Counted from the stretch's first letter, positions 52,143-61,331 are shown. The stretch is 64,000 nucleotides of DNA from Sandaracinaceae bacterium (GCA_040218145.1 JAVJQK010000138.1:1-64000), one strand, 5' to 3'. Notes: generated from the sequence alone by a model not told the origin. A program made the numbers and translations.

Positions 52143-53999
52143 GTGGCGCCCGGAGACCGCGACGAGTCGCTCGAGTCCCTCTTCGAGGCCATCGCCAAGC
52201 ACACGCCCGACTCGATCATGGTGCTGGACCGCGAGGCGCGCATCCAGTTCATCAACCGCACCGCGCCCGGCCTGAGCGTCTCCAGCGTGTCGGGGACGCA
52301 GGTCTACGACTACGTCGGCGAGGAGCAGCACGCGGCGATGCGGAGCTGCTTCGCGCGCGTGCTCGAGACGGGCGAGGCGAGCCGCTACGAGAACCTCTTC
52401 ACGCTCCCCGACGGGACGCTCACGCGCTGGGAGTCGCGGGTGGGCCCCATCCGCGAGGGCGGCGCGATCACCGGGTTCATCGTCATCGCGAGCGACGTCA
52501 CCGAGCGGACCTCGGCCGCCATCCAGCGCGACCGCGTGTTCGAGCTGGCCAAGGACCTGCTCTGCGTCGTCGATCTGGAGGGCCGCTTCCTGCGCGTGAG
52601 CCCGGCCTTCGTCGAGACGCTCGGCTACGCGGAGGAGGAGCTCATCGCGCGGCCCCTGCTCGAGCTCGTGCACCCGGAGGATCGCGAGGCCACCGAGGCC
52701 GTCTTCGCCCACGCGAAGGAGAGCGAGGTGACGGTCTTCGAGAACCGGTACGTCTGCCAGGACGGGAGCGTGCGCGTCCTGCAGTGGACGAGCCGGCCGG
52801 ACCCGCTGCTGAAGCAGATCGTCGCGGTGGCGCGCGACGTGACCGAGCAGCGAGAGCTCGAGGCGCGCCTGCAACAGGCCCAGAAGATGGATGCGGTCGG
52901 GCAGCTCGCGGGGGGCGTCGCGCACGACTTCAACAACCTCGTGCAGGCCATCCTGGGCAACGTGCACTTCGCGCTCTCCGCCGGTCCGAGCGGCGAGATG
53001 CAGGAGTACCTGCAGGACATCGAGTCGGCGGCCAACCGCGCGGCGGAGCTGACCCGCCAGCTGCTGACCTACAGCCGGCAGCAGCCGCTCTCGGTGTCGC
53101 GCGTGGATTTCAACGTGATGGTGCGCGAGCTGCTGCTGCTGCTGCGACGCGTCATCCCCGAGAGCATCGAGGTCGTCTTCGACGGCTCGGACGCGCTCGA
53201 TCCGGTGGAGGTCGACCGCTCGCAGCTCGAGCAGGTCCTGATGAACCTCTGTCTCAACGCGCGCGACGCCATGCCGTCCGGGGGGCGGCTGACCATCGAG
53301 ACCGAGAGCGTGACGGTGGACGAGGCGTTCTCACGGACGCACCCCACCGTCCGGCCCGGGCGCTTCCTCCGCGTCGCCGTCTCCGACACGGGCGTGGGCA
53401 TGAGCGCGGCGGTGCGGAGGCGCGTGTTCGAGCCCTTCTTCACGACCAAGCCGCTCGGGGAGGGCAACGGGCTCGGCCTCTCCATGGCGTATGGCATCGT
53501 CCAGCGGCACGGAGGCATCATCGACGTCTCCTCCGAGCCGGGCAAAGGGGCGACGTTCGAGCTCTACCTCCCGGTCTCGCGCCACCCCGTGACGCCGGTC
53601 GAGCCGAAGAACGAGGTGCAGAGCGAGGGGGGCGGCGAGACGATCCTCGTGGCCGAGGACGAGTCCATGGTGCGGCGGGTCGTCGTGCGCGTCCTCGAGC
53701 GCGCGGGCTATCGGGTCCTGGAGTCGGGGAGCGGGCTCGAGGCGATCGAGGTGTTCGAGGCCCACCCGGAGGTCGATCTGCTCCTGCTCGACGTCGTCAT
53801 GCCCACGCTCAGCGGCCCCGAGGCGCTCGAGCGCATGCGCGCCATCCGCCCCGGGGTGCCCGCGGTGTTCAGCAGCGGCTACAGCGACGGCGGTCGCTTC
53901 GCGCACGCGATCCCCGAGGGCACGACCATGGTCGCCAAGCCGTTCAAGGCCGACGCCTTGCTCGGGGCGATCCGCGAAGCGCTCGACGCGCGTCCCTGA
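52143..53999 (+). CDS. Hybrid histidine kinase PAS-PAS-HisKA-HATPase-REC (second)
   Basis: 618 aa from a GTG with GAGG just upstream. Two PAS domains (about 14-120 and 130-250) precede the HisKA region with His261 in VAHDFNNL, a class common in myxobacteria. The HATPase domain shows LMNLCLNARDAMP, VSDTGVGM and GNGLGLSMAYGIVQ. The receiver has VAEDESMVRR and phospho-Asp550 in LLLDVVMP. No membrane helix. It may pass phosphate from H to D inside the protein and then to an unlinked HPt. Confidence 0.95.
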   Translation: MAPGDRDESLESLFEAIAKHTPDSIMVLDREARIQFINRTAPGLSVSSVSGTQVYDYVGEEQHAAMRSCFARVLETGEASRYENLFTLPDGTLTRWESRVGPIREGGAITGFIVIASDVTERTSAAIQRDRVFELAKDLLCVVDLEGRFLRVSPAFVETLGYAEEELIARPLLELVHPEDREATEAVFAHAKESEVTVFENRYVCQDGSVRVLQWTSRPDPLLKQIVAVARDVTEQRELEARLQQAQKMDAVGQLAGGVAHDFNNLVQAILGNVHFALSAGPSGEMQEYLQDIESAANRAAELTRQLLTYSRQQPLSVSRVDFNVMVRELLLLLRRVIPESIEVVFDGSDALDPVEVDRSQLEQVLMNLCLNARDAMPSGGRLTIETESVTVDEAFSRTHPTVRPGRFLRVAVSDTGVGMSAAVRRRVFEPFFTTKPLGEGNGLGLSMAYGIVQRHGGIIDVSSEPGKGATFELYLPVSRHPVTPVEPKNEVQSEGGGETILVAEDESMVRRVVVRVLERAGYRVLESGSGLEAIEVFEAHPEVDLLLLDVVMPTLSGPEALERMRAIRPGVPAVFSSGYSDGGRFAHAIPEGTTMVAKPFKADALLGAIREALDARP

Positions 54000-54003
54000 G
54001 CTT

Positions 54004-54040
54004 CACTCACAGGCCTCACTCACAGGCCTCACTCACAGGT
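54004..54040. repeat. Three tandem 13-nt repeats at a gene end
   Basis: CACTCACAGGCCT occurs twice in direct succession, followed by a third copy cut to CACTCACAGG. They lie between the convergent hybrid kinase and LDL-receptor-A genes and include the stop codon of the latter (TGTGAGTGA on the minus strand). They look like slippage duplication of the 3' end. Confidence 0.85.
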
Positions 54041-54580
54041 GGCGAGGAAGGTGGCGCAGCCCTCCTCGTCGCTTCCGTCCTCGCAGATCGTCCAGCCGTT
54101 GCAGCGGTGGTGGACCTCGTACTCCCTCCCGTCGCCGCATACGAAGTCGGGCGCGCAGCCCTCCTCGTCGCTGCCGTCGCGGCAACCCGACCAGCCGTTG
54201 CAGCGGTGGTCGGACCCCATCAGCTCCTGCCCGTCGTCGCAGACGTAGGGCGCGCAGCCCTCCTCGTCTTCGCCCCCCTCGCAGTCCTCGAAGCCGTTGC
54301 AGACGCGCTCGAGCCCGATGAGGGATCCGTCGTCGCAGCGAGGCGCGCACTGCTGGTCGCACTCGACGAGGAGCGACACGTCGGTGCGGCAGATCGCCCC
54401 CAGGAGGGCGTCGCACTCGGCGCCCGCGAAGCACGCCCGGTAGCAGGCGTCGTCGTAGAAGTTGAGCCGCGGCAGGTAGCCCTCGCTGACGATCCCGCAC
54501 GCGCGGAGCCGGTCCTCGGTGGTGGCGTCGCAGCCGAACGACGCGAGGACGAGCAAGGCCAGAGGGACGTGACGAAGCAT
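54029..54580 (-). CDS. Lipoprotein with three LDL-receptor class A modules
   Basis: 183 aa from the ATG at 54580. The lipobox is LASFGC. Residues about 20-80 hold a Cys-rich lead (CYRACFAGAECDALLGAICR). Three LDL-A-like units follow, each with a Cys spacing and the acidic calcium loop at the end: FEDCEGGEDEEGC, WSGCRDGSDEEGC and WTICEDGSDEEGC. The modules are a metazoan hallmark but occur in some myxobacteria. Likely a surface ligand-binding protein. The product ends at a 13-nt tandem repeat. Confidence 0.88.
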   Translation of the reverse strand: MLRHVPLALLVLASFGCDATTEDRLRACGIVSEGYLPRLNFYDDACYRACFAGAECDALLGAICRTDVSLLVECDQQCAPRCDDGSLIGLERVCNGFEDCEGGEDEEGCAPYVCDDGQELMGSDHRCNGWSGCRDGSDEEGCAPDFVCGDGREYEVHHRCNGWTICEDGSDEEGCATFLATCE

Positions 54581-54723
54581 GACCGTCTGCAACGCAAGGT
54601 GTGTGCCTGCTGCGGACTGGTCGCGTCTGTCTCGGCGGCTGTGCCGGCCTGCGCCGCGAGGCCCCTCAGCGGGGCCGAATTGGCGTCTTCCGGGCTGGAG
54701 CGGATCGTGCAAATCCCTCCGGC

Positions 54724-56430
54724 ATGACACGCCTCATCACCCCTCGACGCTTCGCGCTCTTCGCCAGCGCGCTCGCCGCCATGGCCCTCGCCGCCCCCGA
54801 GCGCGCCTCGGCGTGTGGCGGCTTCTTCTGTGACAGCTCCCAGCCCGTCAACCAGCAGGCGGAGCGCATCGTCTTCGCCCAGGAGGCGGACGGGAGCGTC
54901 ACCGCGGTCATCCAGATCCAGTACCAGGGCCCGTCCGAGCGCTTCGCGTGGATGCTGCCCGTGGCCGGCAGCCCCGAGATCTCGGTCTCCTCCGACGCGG
55001 CGTTCCAGCGCCTGCAGCAGGCGTCGAACCCGCAGTACCGGCTCACGACGCGCGTCGAGGGCACCTGCGGCGGCGGCCCCTCGCGCGCGTTCGACAGCGC
55101 AGGCAGCCCCGGCGGCAGCGCGGACGCAGGCGCGGCCGACGCGGGCGCGCCCCCCGTCTCGGTCGTCGACAGCGGCTACGTCGGCCCCTACGACTACATC
55201 ATCATCTCGGTCGACCCCTCCACCCCGGACGTGGCCGAGACCGGCATCGCGTGGCTGCAGGACAACGGCTACGACGTCCCGAGCATGGGCGCCGAGGTGC
55301 TCCGCCCCTACCTCGAGTCGGGCATGAACCTGCTCGCGTTCCGGCTCGTCAAGGGCAACGACGCGGGCTCCATCCGCCCCGTGAGCCTGTCCTTCGGGCC
55401 GGGCCTCCCGTCGATCCCGCTCCGCCCGACCGCGCTCGCGACCCAGCCCGACATGGGCATCCTCGTCTGGGTGCTCGGGCCGAGCCGGGCCATCCCCGCG
55501 AACTACCGCGACCTCGAGCTCAACGAGGCGCTCATCAACTGGCTCAGCCCCGGCTCCACCTACGACGCGGTCGTGACCCGCGCCGCGAACGAGGCGGGCG
55601 GCCAGGGCTTCGTGACCGAGATGGCGGGCGCGGCCGCGCCGTTGGCCGACGTCATCTGGAGCGAGGACGAAGCGGCGCGCTGGGCCGCCCTCCGCGCCGA
55701 GACCTGGACCGGGCGCGAGGGAGAGCTCGTCTTCCGCATCGCGGAGCTCGCGGCGCTCGACGGCGTGCGCGAGGTGTTGACGGCCGCCTTGACCATCCCC
55801 GACGGCGTCTCCGAGGACCAGTTCTTCGCCTGCCTCGGCTGCTACGTGGACGCGAGCGAGGCCGACCTGCCGGGCGTCGAGCCGGCCGCCTTGCTCGACG
55901 CCGTGCAGGCCGACGTCATCGACCCGATGGTCGACACCCGCGCGCTCTTCATCGAGTCGCCCTACATGACGCGCCTCTACACGACGATGTCGGCCGACGA
56001 GATGACCGTGGACCCCATCTTCGACTTCAACGACACGCTCGGCGACTACTCGAACGTGCACGAGGCGGAGCGGATCATCGAGTGCTCGCCGAGCATCTCG
56101 CAGTTCGAGGCGCCCTGGCGCGTCGAGCTCGACGCGGACACCACCGTGCGCGGTCGCGGCAACACCTGGCCCTTCGACCCCGACGGCGGCGCGATGCCGG
56201 CCAACGCGCGCGTCCGCCGCATCGGCAACACGGGCGAGGGTGAGGTCATCGAGGACAACACCGCCGCCATCGCCGCGACCCTCGTCGAGCACAACGCGTC
56301 CGTGCCCGGCGCGCCCCCGGCCTCGGCCAGCGGCTGCTCCGCCAGCGCGGCCAGCTCCCGCTCGGCGCTCGGCTTCGGCTTCGCGCTCGCCTTCGGCCTC
56401 GGCTTCTTCCTGCTGCGCCGCCGCGACTGA
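54724..56430 (+). CDS. DUF2330 secreted protein with MYXO-CTERM tail
   Basis: 568 aa. A signal peptide ends near RASA. DUF2330 begins at CGGFFCDSSQPVNQQAERIVFA and continues with WMLPVAGSPEISVSSDAAF. A small Gly/Ala/Asp insert (about 120-145) splits the domain. GFVTEMAGAAA and FSACLGCY-like segments follow, with DPIFDFNDTLGDYSNVHEAE. The tail ASGCSASA, helix and RRR is MYXO-CTERM-like. Function unknown; the family is common in myxobacteria. It overlaps the next gene by one base (TGATG). Confidence 0.9.
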   Translation: MTRLITPRRFALFASALAAMALAAPERASACGGFFCDSSQPVNQQAERIVFAQEADGSVTAVIQIQYQGPSERFAWMLPVAGSPEISVSSDAAFQRLQQASNPQYRLTTRVEGTCGGGPSRAFDSAGSPGGSADAGAADAGAPPVSVVDSGYVGPYDYIIISVDPSTPDVAETGIAWLQDNGYDVPSMGAEVLRPYLESGMNLLAFRLVKGNDAGSIRPVSLSFGPGLPSIPLRPTALATQPDMGILVWVLGPSRAIPANYRDLELNEALINWLSPGSTYDAVVTRAANEAGGQGFVTEMAGAAAPLADVIWSEDEAARWAALRAETWTGREGELVFRIAELAALDGVREVLTAALTIPDGVSEDQFFACLGCYVDASEADLPGVEPAALLDAVQADVIDPMVDTRALFIESPYMTRLYTTMSADEMTVDPIFDFNDTLGDYSNVHEAERIIECSPSISQFEAPWRVELDADTTVRGRGNTWPFDPDGGAMPANARVRRIGNTGEGEVIEDNTAAIAATLVEHNASVPGAPPASASGCSASAASSRSALGFGFALAFGLGFFLLRRRD

Positions 56431-56915
56431 TGCGCCGCTGGCTCGCCATCGCCCTGCTCGCCTCGGCGCCGCTCACCTCGCTGGGTGGCTGCGCCGAGGC
56501 GCCCACCGAGGAGGCCGCCATCGAGGTGGGCACCGGCTCGTGGCGCTTCGAGCCCATCGAGGACGGGCAGGAGGTCGCGCTGGTGCGCGGCGCGCAAGGA
56601 GGCTGGCATCTCTGGATCAGCGTCCGCGTGCGGGGCATCGAAGGTGACGCGCCGCCGCTGCGCCTCTCCCTCCAGCCCGCCGACGAGAGCGCCCCTGCCT
56701 ACGAGACCGACGTCCAGCTCCGGCTCGACCCGCCCGACGCCGATGGCTGGCGCGAGCTGGTCGGCTACACCGGGATCCTGCCCGAGCCGTCGTGCGTGGT
56801 GGGCGAGCTGCTCCGGGTGCGCGTCTCCACCCCGATGGAGGACGGCCGCGTCATGGCATCCGAGCGTGACGTGCGCGTGCTCGGCGGCGCCTACCCGCCG
56901 CCCGTCTGCGAGTGA
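56430..56915 (+). CDS. Small lipoprotein, coupled to DUF2330 gene
   Basis: 161 aa. The signal peptide ends in the lipobox SLGGC. A single beta-rich domain follows (VALVRGAQGGWHLWISVRV, then LVGYTGILPEPSCVVGELLRV), Ig-like in appearance. The start overlaps the stop of the DUF2330 gene, so the two are made together and may work as a pair on the surface. No family recognised. Confidence 0.8.
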   Translation: MRRWLAIALLASAPLTSLGGCAEAPTEEAAIEVGTGSWRFEPIEDGQEVALVRGAQGGWHLWISVRVRGIEGDAPPLRLSLQPADESAPAYETDVQLRLDPPDADGWRELVGYTGILPEPSCVVGELLRVRVSTPMEDGRVMASERDVRVLGGAYPPPVCE

Positions 56916-56928
56916 TTCCATCGAAGGG

Positions 56929-56956
56929 TTGCCACCCGCCGCGGGGGGAGCATGAT
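56929..56956 (+). promoter_or_regulatory. Possible promoter of the peroxiredoxin gene
   Basis: TTGCCA, a 16-base spacer and CATGAT fit a sigma70-like -35/-10 pair (five and four of six bases). It lies about 48 bases upstream of the start in an 88-base spacer. Weak evidence; it has not been tested against an oxidative-stress regulator site. Confidence 0.35.
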
Positions 56957-57003
56957 CGGGCGCGCCGGCCGAGGTCGGCGTCCACCCCGAACAGGAGGCA
57001 ACC

Positions 57004-57660
57004 ATGGGACTTCGCATCAACGACACCGCGCCGAACTTCACCGCCGACTCGACCGCGGGCGAGATCACGCTGCACGACTGGATCGGCGACGGCTACGCCA
57101 TCCTGTTCTCGCACCCCAAGGACTTCACGCCGGTCTGCACCACCGAGTTCGGCGCCGTGGCCCGGCTCGTGCCCGAGTTCGCCAAGCGCAACACCAAGGT
57201 CATGGGCGTCTCGGTCGACAGCGTGGACGACCACGTCAAATGGAAGAAGGACATCGAGGCTTTCGCGGGCGCGCCGGCGGACTTCCCGATCATCGACGAC
57301 ACCTCGCTGGCCGTCGCGAAGCTCTACGACATGCTCCCGGCCGAGGCCTACATGCCGGACGGCCGCACCGCCAAGGACAGCGCGACCGTGCGGACGGTCT
57401 TCATCATCGGCCCGGACAAGAAGATCCGCCTGACGATGACCTACCCCATGTCCGTCGGCCGCAACTTCGGCGAGATCGTGCGCGCGCTCGACGCCGTGAA
57501 GGCGACCGACGCCGCTCCGATGGCCACGCCCGCCGACTGGACCCCGGGGAAGGACGTGATCGCCAGCCCCAGCCTCGACGACGCGGCCGCGAAGGAGAAG
57601 TTCGGCGAGCTCGACATCAAGCTCCCGTACCTGCGCTTCGTCAAGGCGCCCAAGTCCTGA
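57004..57660 (+). CDS. 1-Cys peroxiredoxin (Prx6 type)
   Basis: 218 aa thiol peroxidase that reduces hydrogen peroxide and organic peroxides. The peroxidatic Cys45 sits in HPKDFTPVCTTEFG. I see no other cysteine in the protein, which fits the 1-Cys class that relies on an external thiol. DHVKWKKDIE, FPIIDDTSLAVAKLYDM and MTYPMSVGRNFGEIVRALDA are typical of Prx6. AGGAGG precedes the ATG. It stands alone, with the convergent gene 25 bases beyond. Confidence 0.96.
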   Translation: MGLRINDTAPNFTADSTAGEITLHDWIGDGYAILFSHPKDFTPVCTTEFGAVARLVPEFAKRNTKVMGVSVDSVDDHVKWKKDIEAFAGAPADFPIIDDTSLAVAKLYDMLPAEAYMPDGRTAKDSATVRTVFIIGPDKKIRLTMTYPMSVGRNFGEIVRALDAVKATDAAPMATPADWTPGKDVIASPSLDDAAAKEKFGELDIKLPYLRFVKAPKS

Positions 57661-57685
57661 GCTGGCTCGGCGCGCGGCTCCGCGC

Positions 57686-59257
57686 TCACTCGTCTTCGAC
57701 GAAGGAGTGCAGGAGCTGCTTCCGGCCGACCCCCTCGAACTCGATCAGCAGCTTGGGCCCACGCGGCCCGGGGGTGGAGCCCACGACCAGACCCCGGCCG
57801 TAGCGCGCGTGCACGACCCAGCGCTCGCTCGCGGCGCCCTCGCTGCGCGCACGCGTCCCCACCACGAGGAAGCTCCGCGGCGAGCGCACCGGCTCGGTCA
57901 GCGCCTCCCGCTTCAGGGCCATCGCGACCAGGGGCCGGTCGGACGGCTCGAAGCCCGCGACCAGCGACGCCTCGTCACCCCGGTCGACCTCCCACGCGCC
58001 GAACGGCCCCTCCGGCGCGACCAGGGCGAGCGACCCCTCTGTCAGCCGGACGAGCACGCGTGAGCGAGTCGTCTCCACCGACGCGAACACGACCTCCACC
58101 ACCTCGCCCGCGAGCTCCGGCGCGAGCCGCGAGAGCACCGCCGCGGCGTCGAGCGCGAGCACGAACGAGCGCCGCGCCGCGGGCCGCCGTTCCCGGTAAC
58201 GCTCGGCCAGGTGCGCGCCCACCCGCGCCGGGCTCGACACGAGCAAGTCTTCTCCCTCGCGTCGCCCGAGCTCGAACGCGCAGAGCTGCGCCGGCAGGCT
58301 GCGGATCTCCTCGTCCCACGTGACGTCCACGTCGTCGGGCGGCGAGTCCAGCCCGTCCCGGCCGCCGTCCCAGCGCTGCACCATGTCGTCGTATGCGCGC
58401 CCGCGGCGACGATCGTCCCGGTCCTGCGCGCCCGCCAACCACGCGCGCCGACCCGCGTCGTCCATCGCCCGGATCCGCGCCAGCTGCGCGCGCTCCGCCT
58501 CGTCCGCGAGCGCCTCGAAGCGCGCGTGGACGAAGGGCGCGAGCGCGTCGTAGTCGGGCTCGAGCGCCGGCCCGCCGAAGAACCACGGGTGCGGCACCCG
58601 CTCCCGGAGCGTCCGATGCGTCTCCCACGAGAGCGCGGGGATCCAGAACGACCAGGCGTGGTGCAGCTCCGTCTGCGGCCCGCTCGAGTGCTCGAAGGCC
58701 TGCCAGATCCGGCGCACGAGCGCGTCGCGCGCCTCGGCCGTCGGCGTCGGGTCTCGGCCTGCGTCGACGAGCGCGCGAAACATCGAGGCCAGCGCCTCCT
58801 CCTCCTCGTGCTTCAGGTCGTGGACGCCGAGCAAGCGCCGCGCGGCGACCTCCACCTCGTCGAGCCGTCCCTCCGCCAGCGCCACCCGTCCGCGGAGCGC
58901 CGTCGCCTCCGGGCCGAGGTCGTCCACGATGGCGCGCAGGTAGCGCTCGAGCTCCTCCCGCACCGAGGCCGCGTCCAGCGCGAATCGCCGCGCGTGCTCC
59001 CACCGGCGCAGCGCCTCGCTCGCGCGATCGCGCGGCGTCCGGAACACGCGCACGTGCGCCAGGTGCAGCCGCTTCTCGTGCCGGCTCGGCCGCTCGTAGC
59101 GCCCCACCAGCGTGAGCACCGTCAGCGGCGGGAACCCCTCCCGCGCCACGTCGAGGCAGCGACAGCCCTGTCCCGGCGCCGGCCAGAGGAGCGTACCCTC
59201 CTCCCAGCGCACCGCTCGGTCTTCCCCGACCGACGTCTCGAACCGAGCCTCGCTCAT
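57686..59257 (-). CDS. Uncharacterised soluble protein with UvrD-like C-terminal module
   Basis: 523 aa from the ATG at 59257 (GGAG upstream). The last ~45 residues (HARYGRGLVVGSTPGPRGPK to EGVGRKQLLHSFVEDE) resemble the small beta module that ends UvrD/PcrA helicases and RNA polymerase-binding proteins. The rest is helical and acidic, with Trp/Glu-rich phrases such as ALSWETHRTLRERVPHPWFFG, but lacks helicase motifs. It is not a truncated helicase as far as I can see. Function unknown; nucleic-acid or polymerase binding is inference. Confidence 0.75.
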   Translation of the reverse strand: MSEARFETSVGEDRAVRWEEGTLLWPAPGQGCRCLDVAREGFPPLTVLTLVGRYERPSRHEKRLHLAHVRVFRTPRDRASEALRRWEHARRFALDAASVREELERYLRAIVDDLGPEATALRGRVALAEGRLDEVEVAARRLLGVHDLKHEEEEALASMFRALVDAGRDPTPTAEARDALVRRIWQAFEHSSGPQTELHHAWSFWIPALSWETHRTLRERVPHPWFFGGPALEPDYDALAPFVHARFEALADEAERAQLARIRAMDDAGRRAWLAGAQDRDDRRRGRAYDDMVQRWDGGRDGLDSPPDDVDVTWDEEIRSLPAQLCAFELGRREGEDLLVSSPARVGAHLAERYRERRPAARRSFVLALDAAAVLSRLAPELAGEVVEVVFASVETTRSRVLVRLTEGSLALVAPEGPFGAWEVDRGDEASLVAGFEPSDRPLVAMALKREALTEPVRSPRSFLVVGTRARSEGAASERWVVHARYGRGLVVGSTPGPRGPKLLIEFEGVGRKQLLHSFVEDE

Positions 59258-59277
59258 CTGGCACGTCTCCGGCCACC

Positions 59278-61224
59278 TCAGCGGCAGCAGAGCGCGACGC
59301 CGCACGTCTCGCTGACCGAGCTCGTGCACGTGCTGCCCGCGATGCACCCTGGGAAACCCGCGCCGCGCACGTAGTAGGGCCGGTCCATCGAGCCGGTGAC
59401 GTGGATGTAGAGGTTCGCCGCGCTCCCGCATGCGCAGGTCGCCGCGCCGCCGCCGCAGCCGCAGCCGGAGCTGGCGAGGTAGCTGTGCGTCGCCGGATCG
59501 CAGAGCTCCGCGGCCGAGCAGAGGCTCCAGGTAGGCCCGAGCGCAGAGCAGGCCGCCGCCGCCGCGGCGCGGTTCGTCGACGACACCGTGGTCGGCAAGT
59601 AGACGCAGCGGCCGCCGACCCTCACCCCGGGGCAGTCGCCGCAGAAGCCCATCGTGCACATGCCCGTCACGCAGTCGGCCGGCGTCGCGCAGCCCTGGCC
59701 GTCGGGGCAGCGGGGGCAGGCCGTCGCGCCGCCGCAGTCCACGCCCGTCTCGCCGCCGTTCTGCACCCCGTCGCTGCAGGTCGGCGCCACACACGCGCCG
59801 CCCATGCAGATGCCCGACAGACAGTCGCCGCCGGCCGCGCACATCTCGCCCGTGTCGCAGCCCATGCAGGTCCCGCCGCCGCAGTCCACGTCCGTCTCCG
59901 CGCCGTTGAGCAGCCCGTCGCCGCAGCCCGGCGCGTTGCAGCGCATCGTGCCCGCGTCGCAGATCCCCGACGCGCAGTCCGCCGGCCCGGTGCACATCTG
60001 ACCGGTGCCGCAGCCCGGGCAGATCGCGCCGCCGCAGTCCACGTCGACCTCGTCCTGGTTGCGCACCATGTCCGCGCAGCTGACGCAGGTGCCCGCCTCG
60101 CAGACGCCCGACGCGCAGTCCCCGCCCGCCGTGCACGACCGTCCGTCCGCGCACGCCGCGCAGATCGCACCGCCGCAGTCGACGTCGATCTCGTCCTGGT
60201 TGAGCACGCCGTCCGAGCAGCTGACGCACGCGCCGGCCTCGCACGTGCCGGACGCGCAGTCGCCGTCCGCCGCGCACGCGAGCCCATCGGCGCAGCCGGC
60301 GCAGACTGCGCCGCCGCAGTCCACGTCGGACTCGTCCTGGTTGAGCGCGCCGTCCGAGCAGCTGACGCACGCGCCGCCCTCGCAGGTCCCGCCCTCGCAG
60401 TCCCCGTCCACCGCGCACATCTGCCCGTCGGCGCAGGCGTCGCAGGACGCGCCGCCGCAGTCCACGTCGGTCTCGTCGCCGTTCCTCATCAGGTCCATGC
60501 ACGACACGCAGCCGCCCATGACGCAGCGCGCGCTCGCGCAGTCCATGTCGACGTTGCACGCGAGCCCGTCGGCGCAGGGCGGGCAGATGGACCCGCCGCA
60601 GTCGAGGCTCGTCTCGTCCTGGTTCTGCACCGAGTCGTTGCAGGCCGCCGCGGTGCAGGTCCCGTCCGCGCAGATCAGGCTCTCGCAGTCGCGGTCCTCG
60701 ACGCACGACAGCTCCGCCCCGCACGGCGCGCACATCTCGCCGCCGCAGTCGACGTCGGTCTCGTCGAGGTTCTGCCGCCCGTCGTCGCACGAGCTCATCG
60801 TGCACATGCCGCCCTGACAGCGGCCGCTGAGGCACTGGTCGTTCGTCGTGCAGGGCTCGCCGCCGCCGCAGAGCGGGCACGGCTCCGCGCCGCAGTCGAC
60901 CCCCGTCTCCGGCCCGTTGCGCACCCCGTCCATGCAGCTGGGCACCAGGCATCGCCCGCGCCCGCACACCGCGCTCAGGCAGTCGCTCCCCTCGCGGCAG
61001 CTCTCGCCGTCCGCGCACGGATCGCACGACCCACCGCAGTCGATCCCCGTCTCGTCCCCGCCCCGCTCGCCGTCGTCACACAGCGGCTCGGGCGGCCCCG
61101 CGTCCAGCGTCCGCCCCGAGTCCGCCGGGATCGTCCCCGAGTCGAGCTCTCCGGTCCCGGAGTCACAGGAGGTGAGGGCGACGGCACACGAGAACGTGCC
61201 GAGGAGTACGCAGAGTCGTCTCAT
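59278..61224 (-). CDS. Cys-rich repeat lipoprotein (ten-unit)
   Basis: 648 aa. The lipobox is LTSC, followed by a short Asp/Ser/Gly linker. Ten Cys-rich units of about 42-47 aa follow, with the pattern CxDGxxNxxETDVDCGGxxCxxC and ADCASGxCxxGxCV. The last ~105 residues form a separate domain with VYLPTTVSSTNRAAAAAACSAL and AELCDPATHSYLASSG, also Cys-rich. It should be an elongated, disulfide-rich surface protein. It differs from the 153-nt repeat protein at 3689, though both occur in the same window. It is downstream of the Ser/Thr kinase at 61414. Confidence 0.88.
   Translation of the reverse strand: MRRLCVLLGTFSCAVALTSCDSGTGELDSGTIPADSGRTLDAGPPEPLCDDGERGGDETGIDCGGSCDPCADGESCREGSDCLSAVCGRGRCLVPSCMDGVRNGPETGVDCGAEPCPLCGGGEPCTTNDQCLSGRCQGGMCTMSSCDDGRQNLDETDVDCGGEMCAPCGAELSCVEDRDCESLICADGTCTAAACNDSVQNQDETSLDCGGSICPPCADGLACNVDMDCASARCVMGGCVSCMDLMRNGDETDVDCGGASCDACADGQMCAVDGDCEGGTCEGGACVSCSDGALNQDESDVDCGGAVCAGCADGLACAADGDCASGTCEAGACVSCSDGVLNQDEIDVDCGGAICAACADGRSCTAGGDCASGVCEAGTCVSCADMVRNQDEVDVDCGGAICPGCGTGQMCTGPADCASGICDAGTMRCNAPGCGDGLLNGAETDVDCGGGTCMGCDTGEMCAAGGDCLSGICMGGACVAPTCSDGVQNGGETGVDCGGATACPRCPDGQGCATPADCVTGMCTMGFCGDCPGVRVGGRCVYLPTTVSSTNRAAAAAACSALGPTWSLCSAAELCDPATHSYLASSGCGCGGGAATCACGSAANLYIHVTGSMDRPYYVRGAGFPGCIAGSTCTSSVSETCGVALCCR
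59648..61080 (-). repeat. Ten coding repeats of about 126-141 nt
   Basis: The Cys-rich units of the lipoprotein gene, marked by the recurring VDCGG codons and the CASG phrase. Unit length varies, unlike the strictly 153-nt array at 5780-7462. Units four to eight are most alike. Confidence 0.85.
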
Positions 61225-61311
61225 ATCGGGGCAAAGCAAAGCGCGTGTCCGCGGCCCTGGCAAGTGACGAAGCACGTACGAGACCGCCGCCCGGATCCTC
61301 GGGGACGCTAT

Positions 61312-61331
61312 GTTGACTCGTTGACTTGTTG
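61312..61331 (+). promoter_or_regulatory. Tandem GTTGACT octamers
   Basis: GTTGACTC and GTTGACTT follow each other with an exact eight-base period, then GTTG begins a third. They sit in the 189-base spacer between the kinase stop (61414) and the repeat-lipoprotein start (61224). TTGACT resembles a -35 box, but the repetition fits a regulator-binding array better. Confidence 0.45.

Noticed and set aside
54660-54680. GGCCCC-TCAGC-GGGGCC hairpin as a terminator
   Set aside because: It lies between divergent genes, so nothing ends there; a 6-bp GC stem is common by chance at this GC content.
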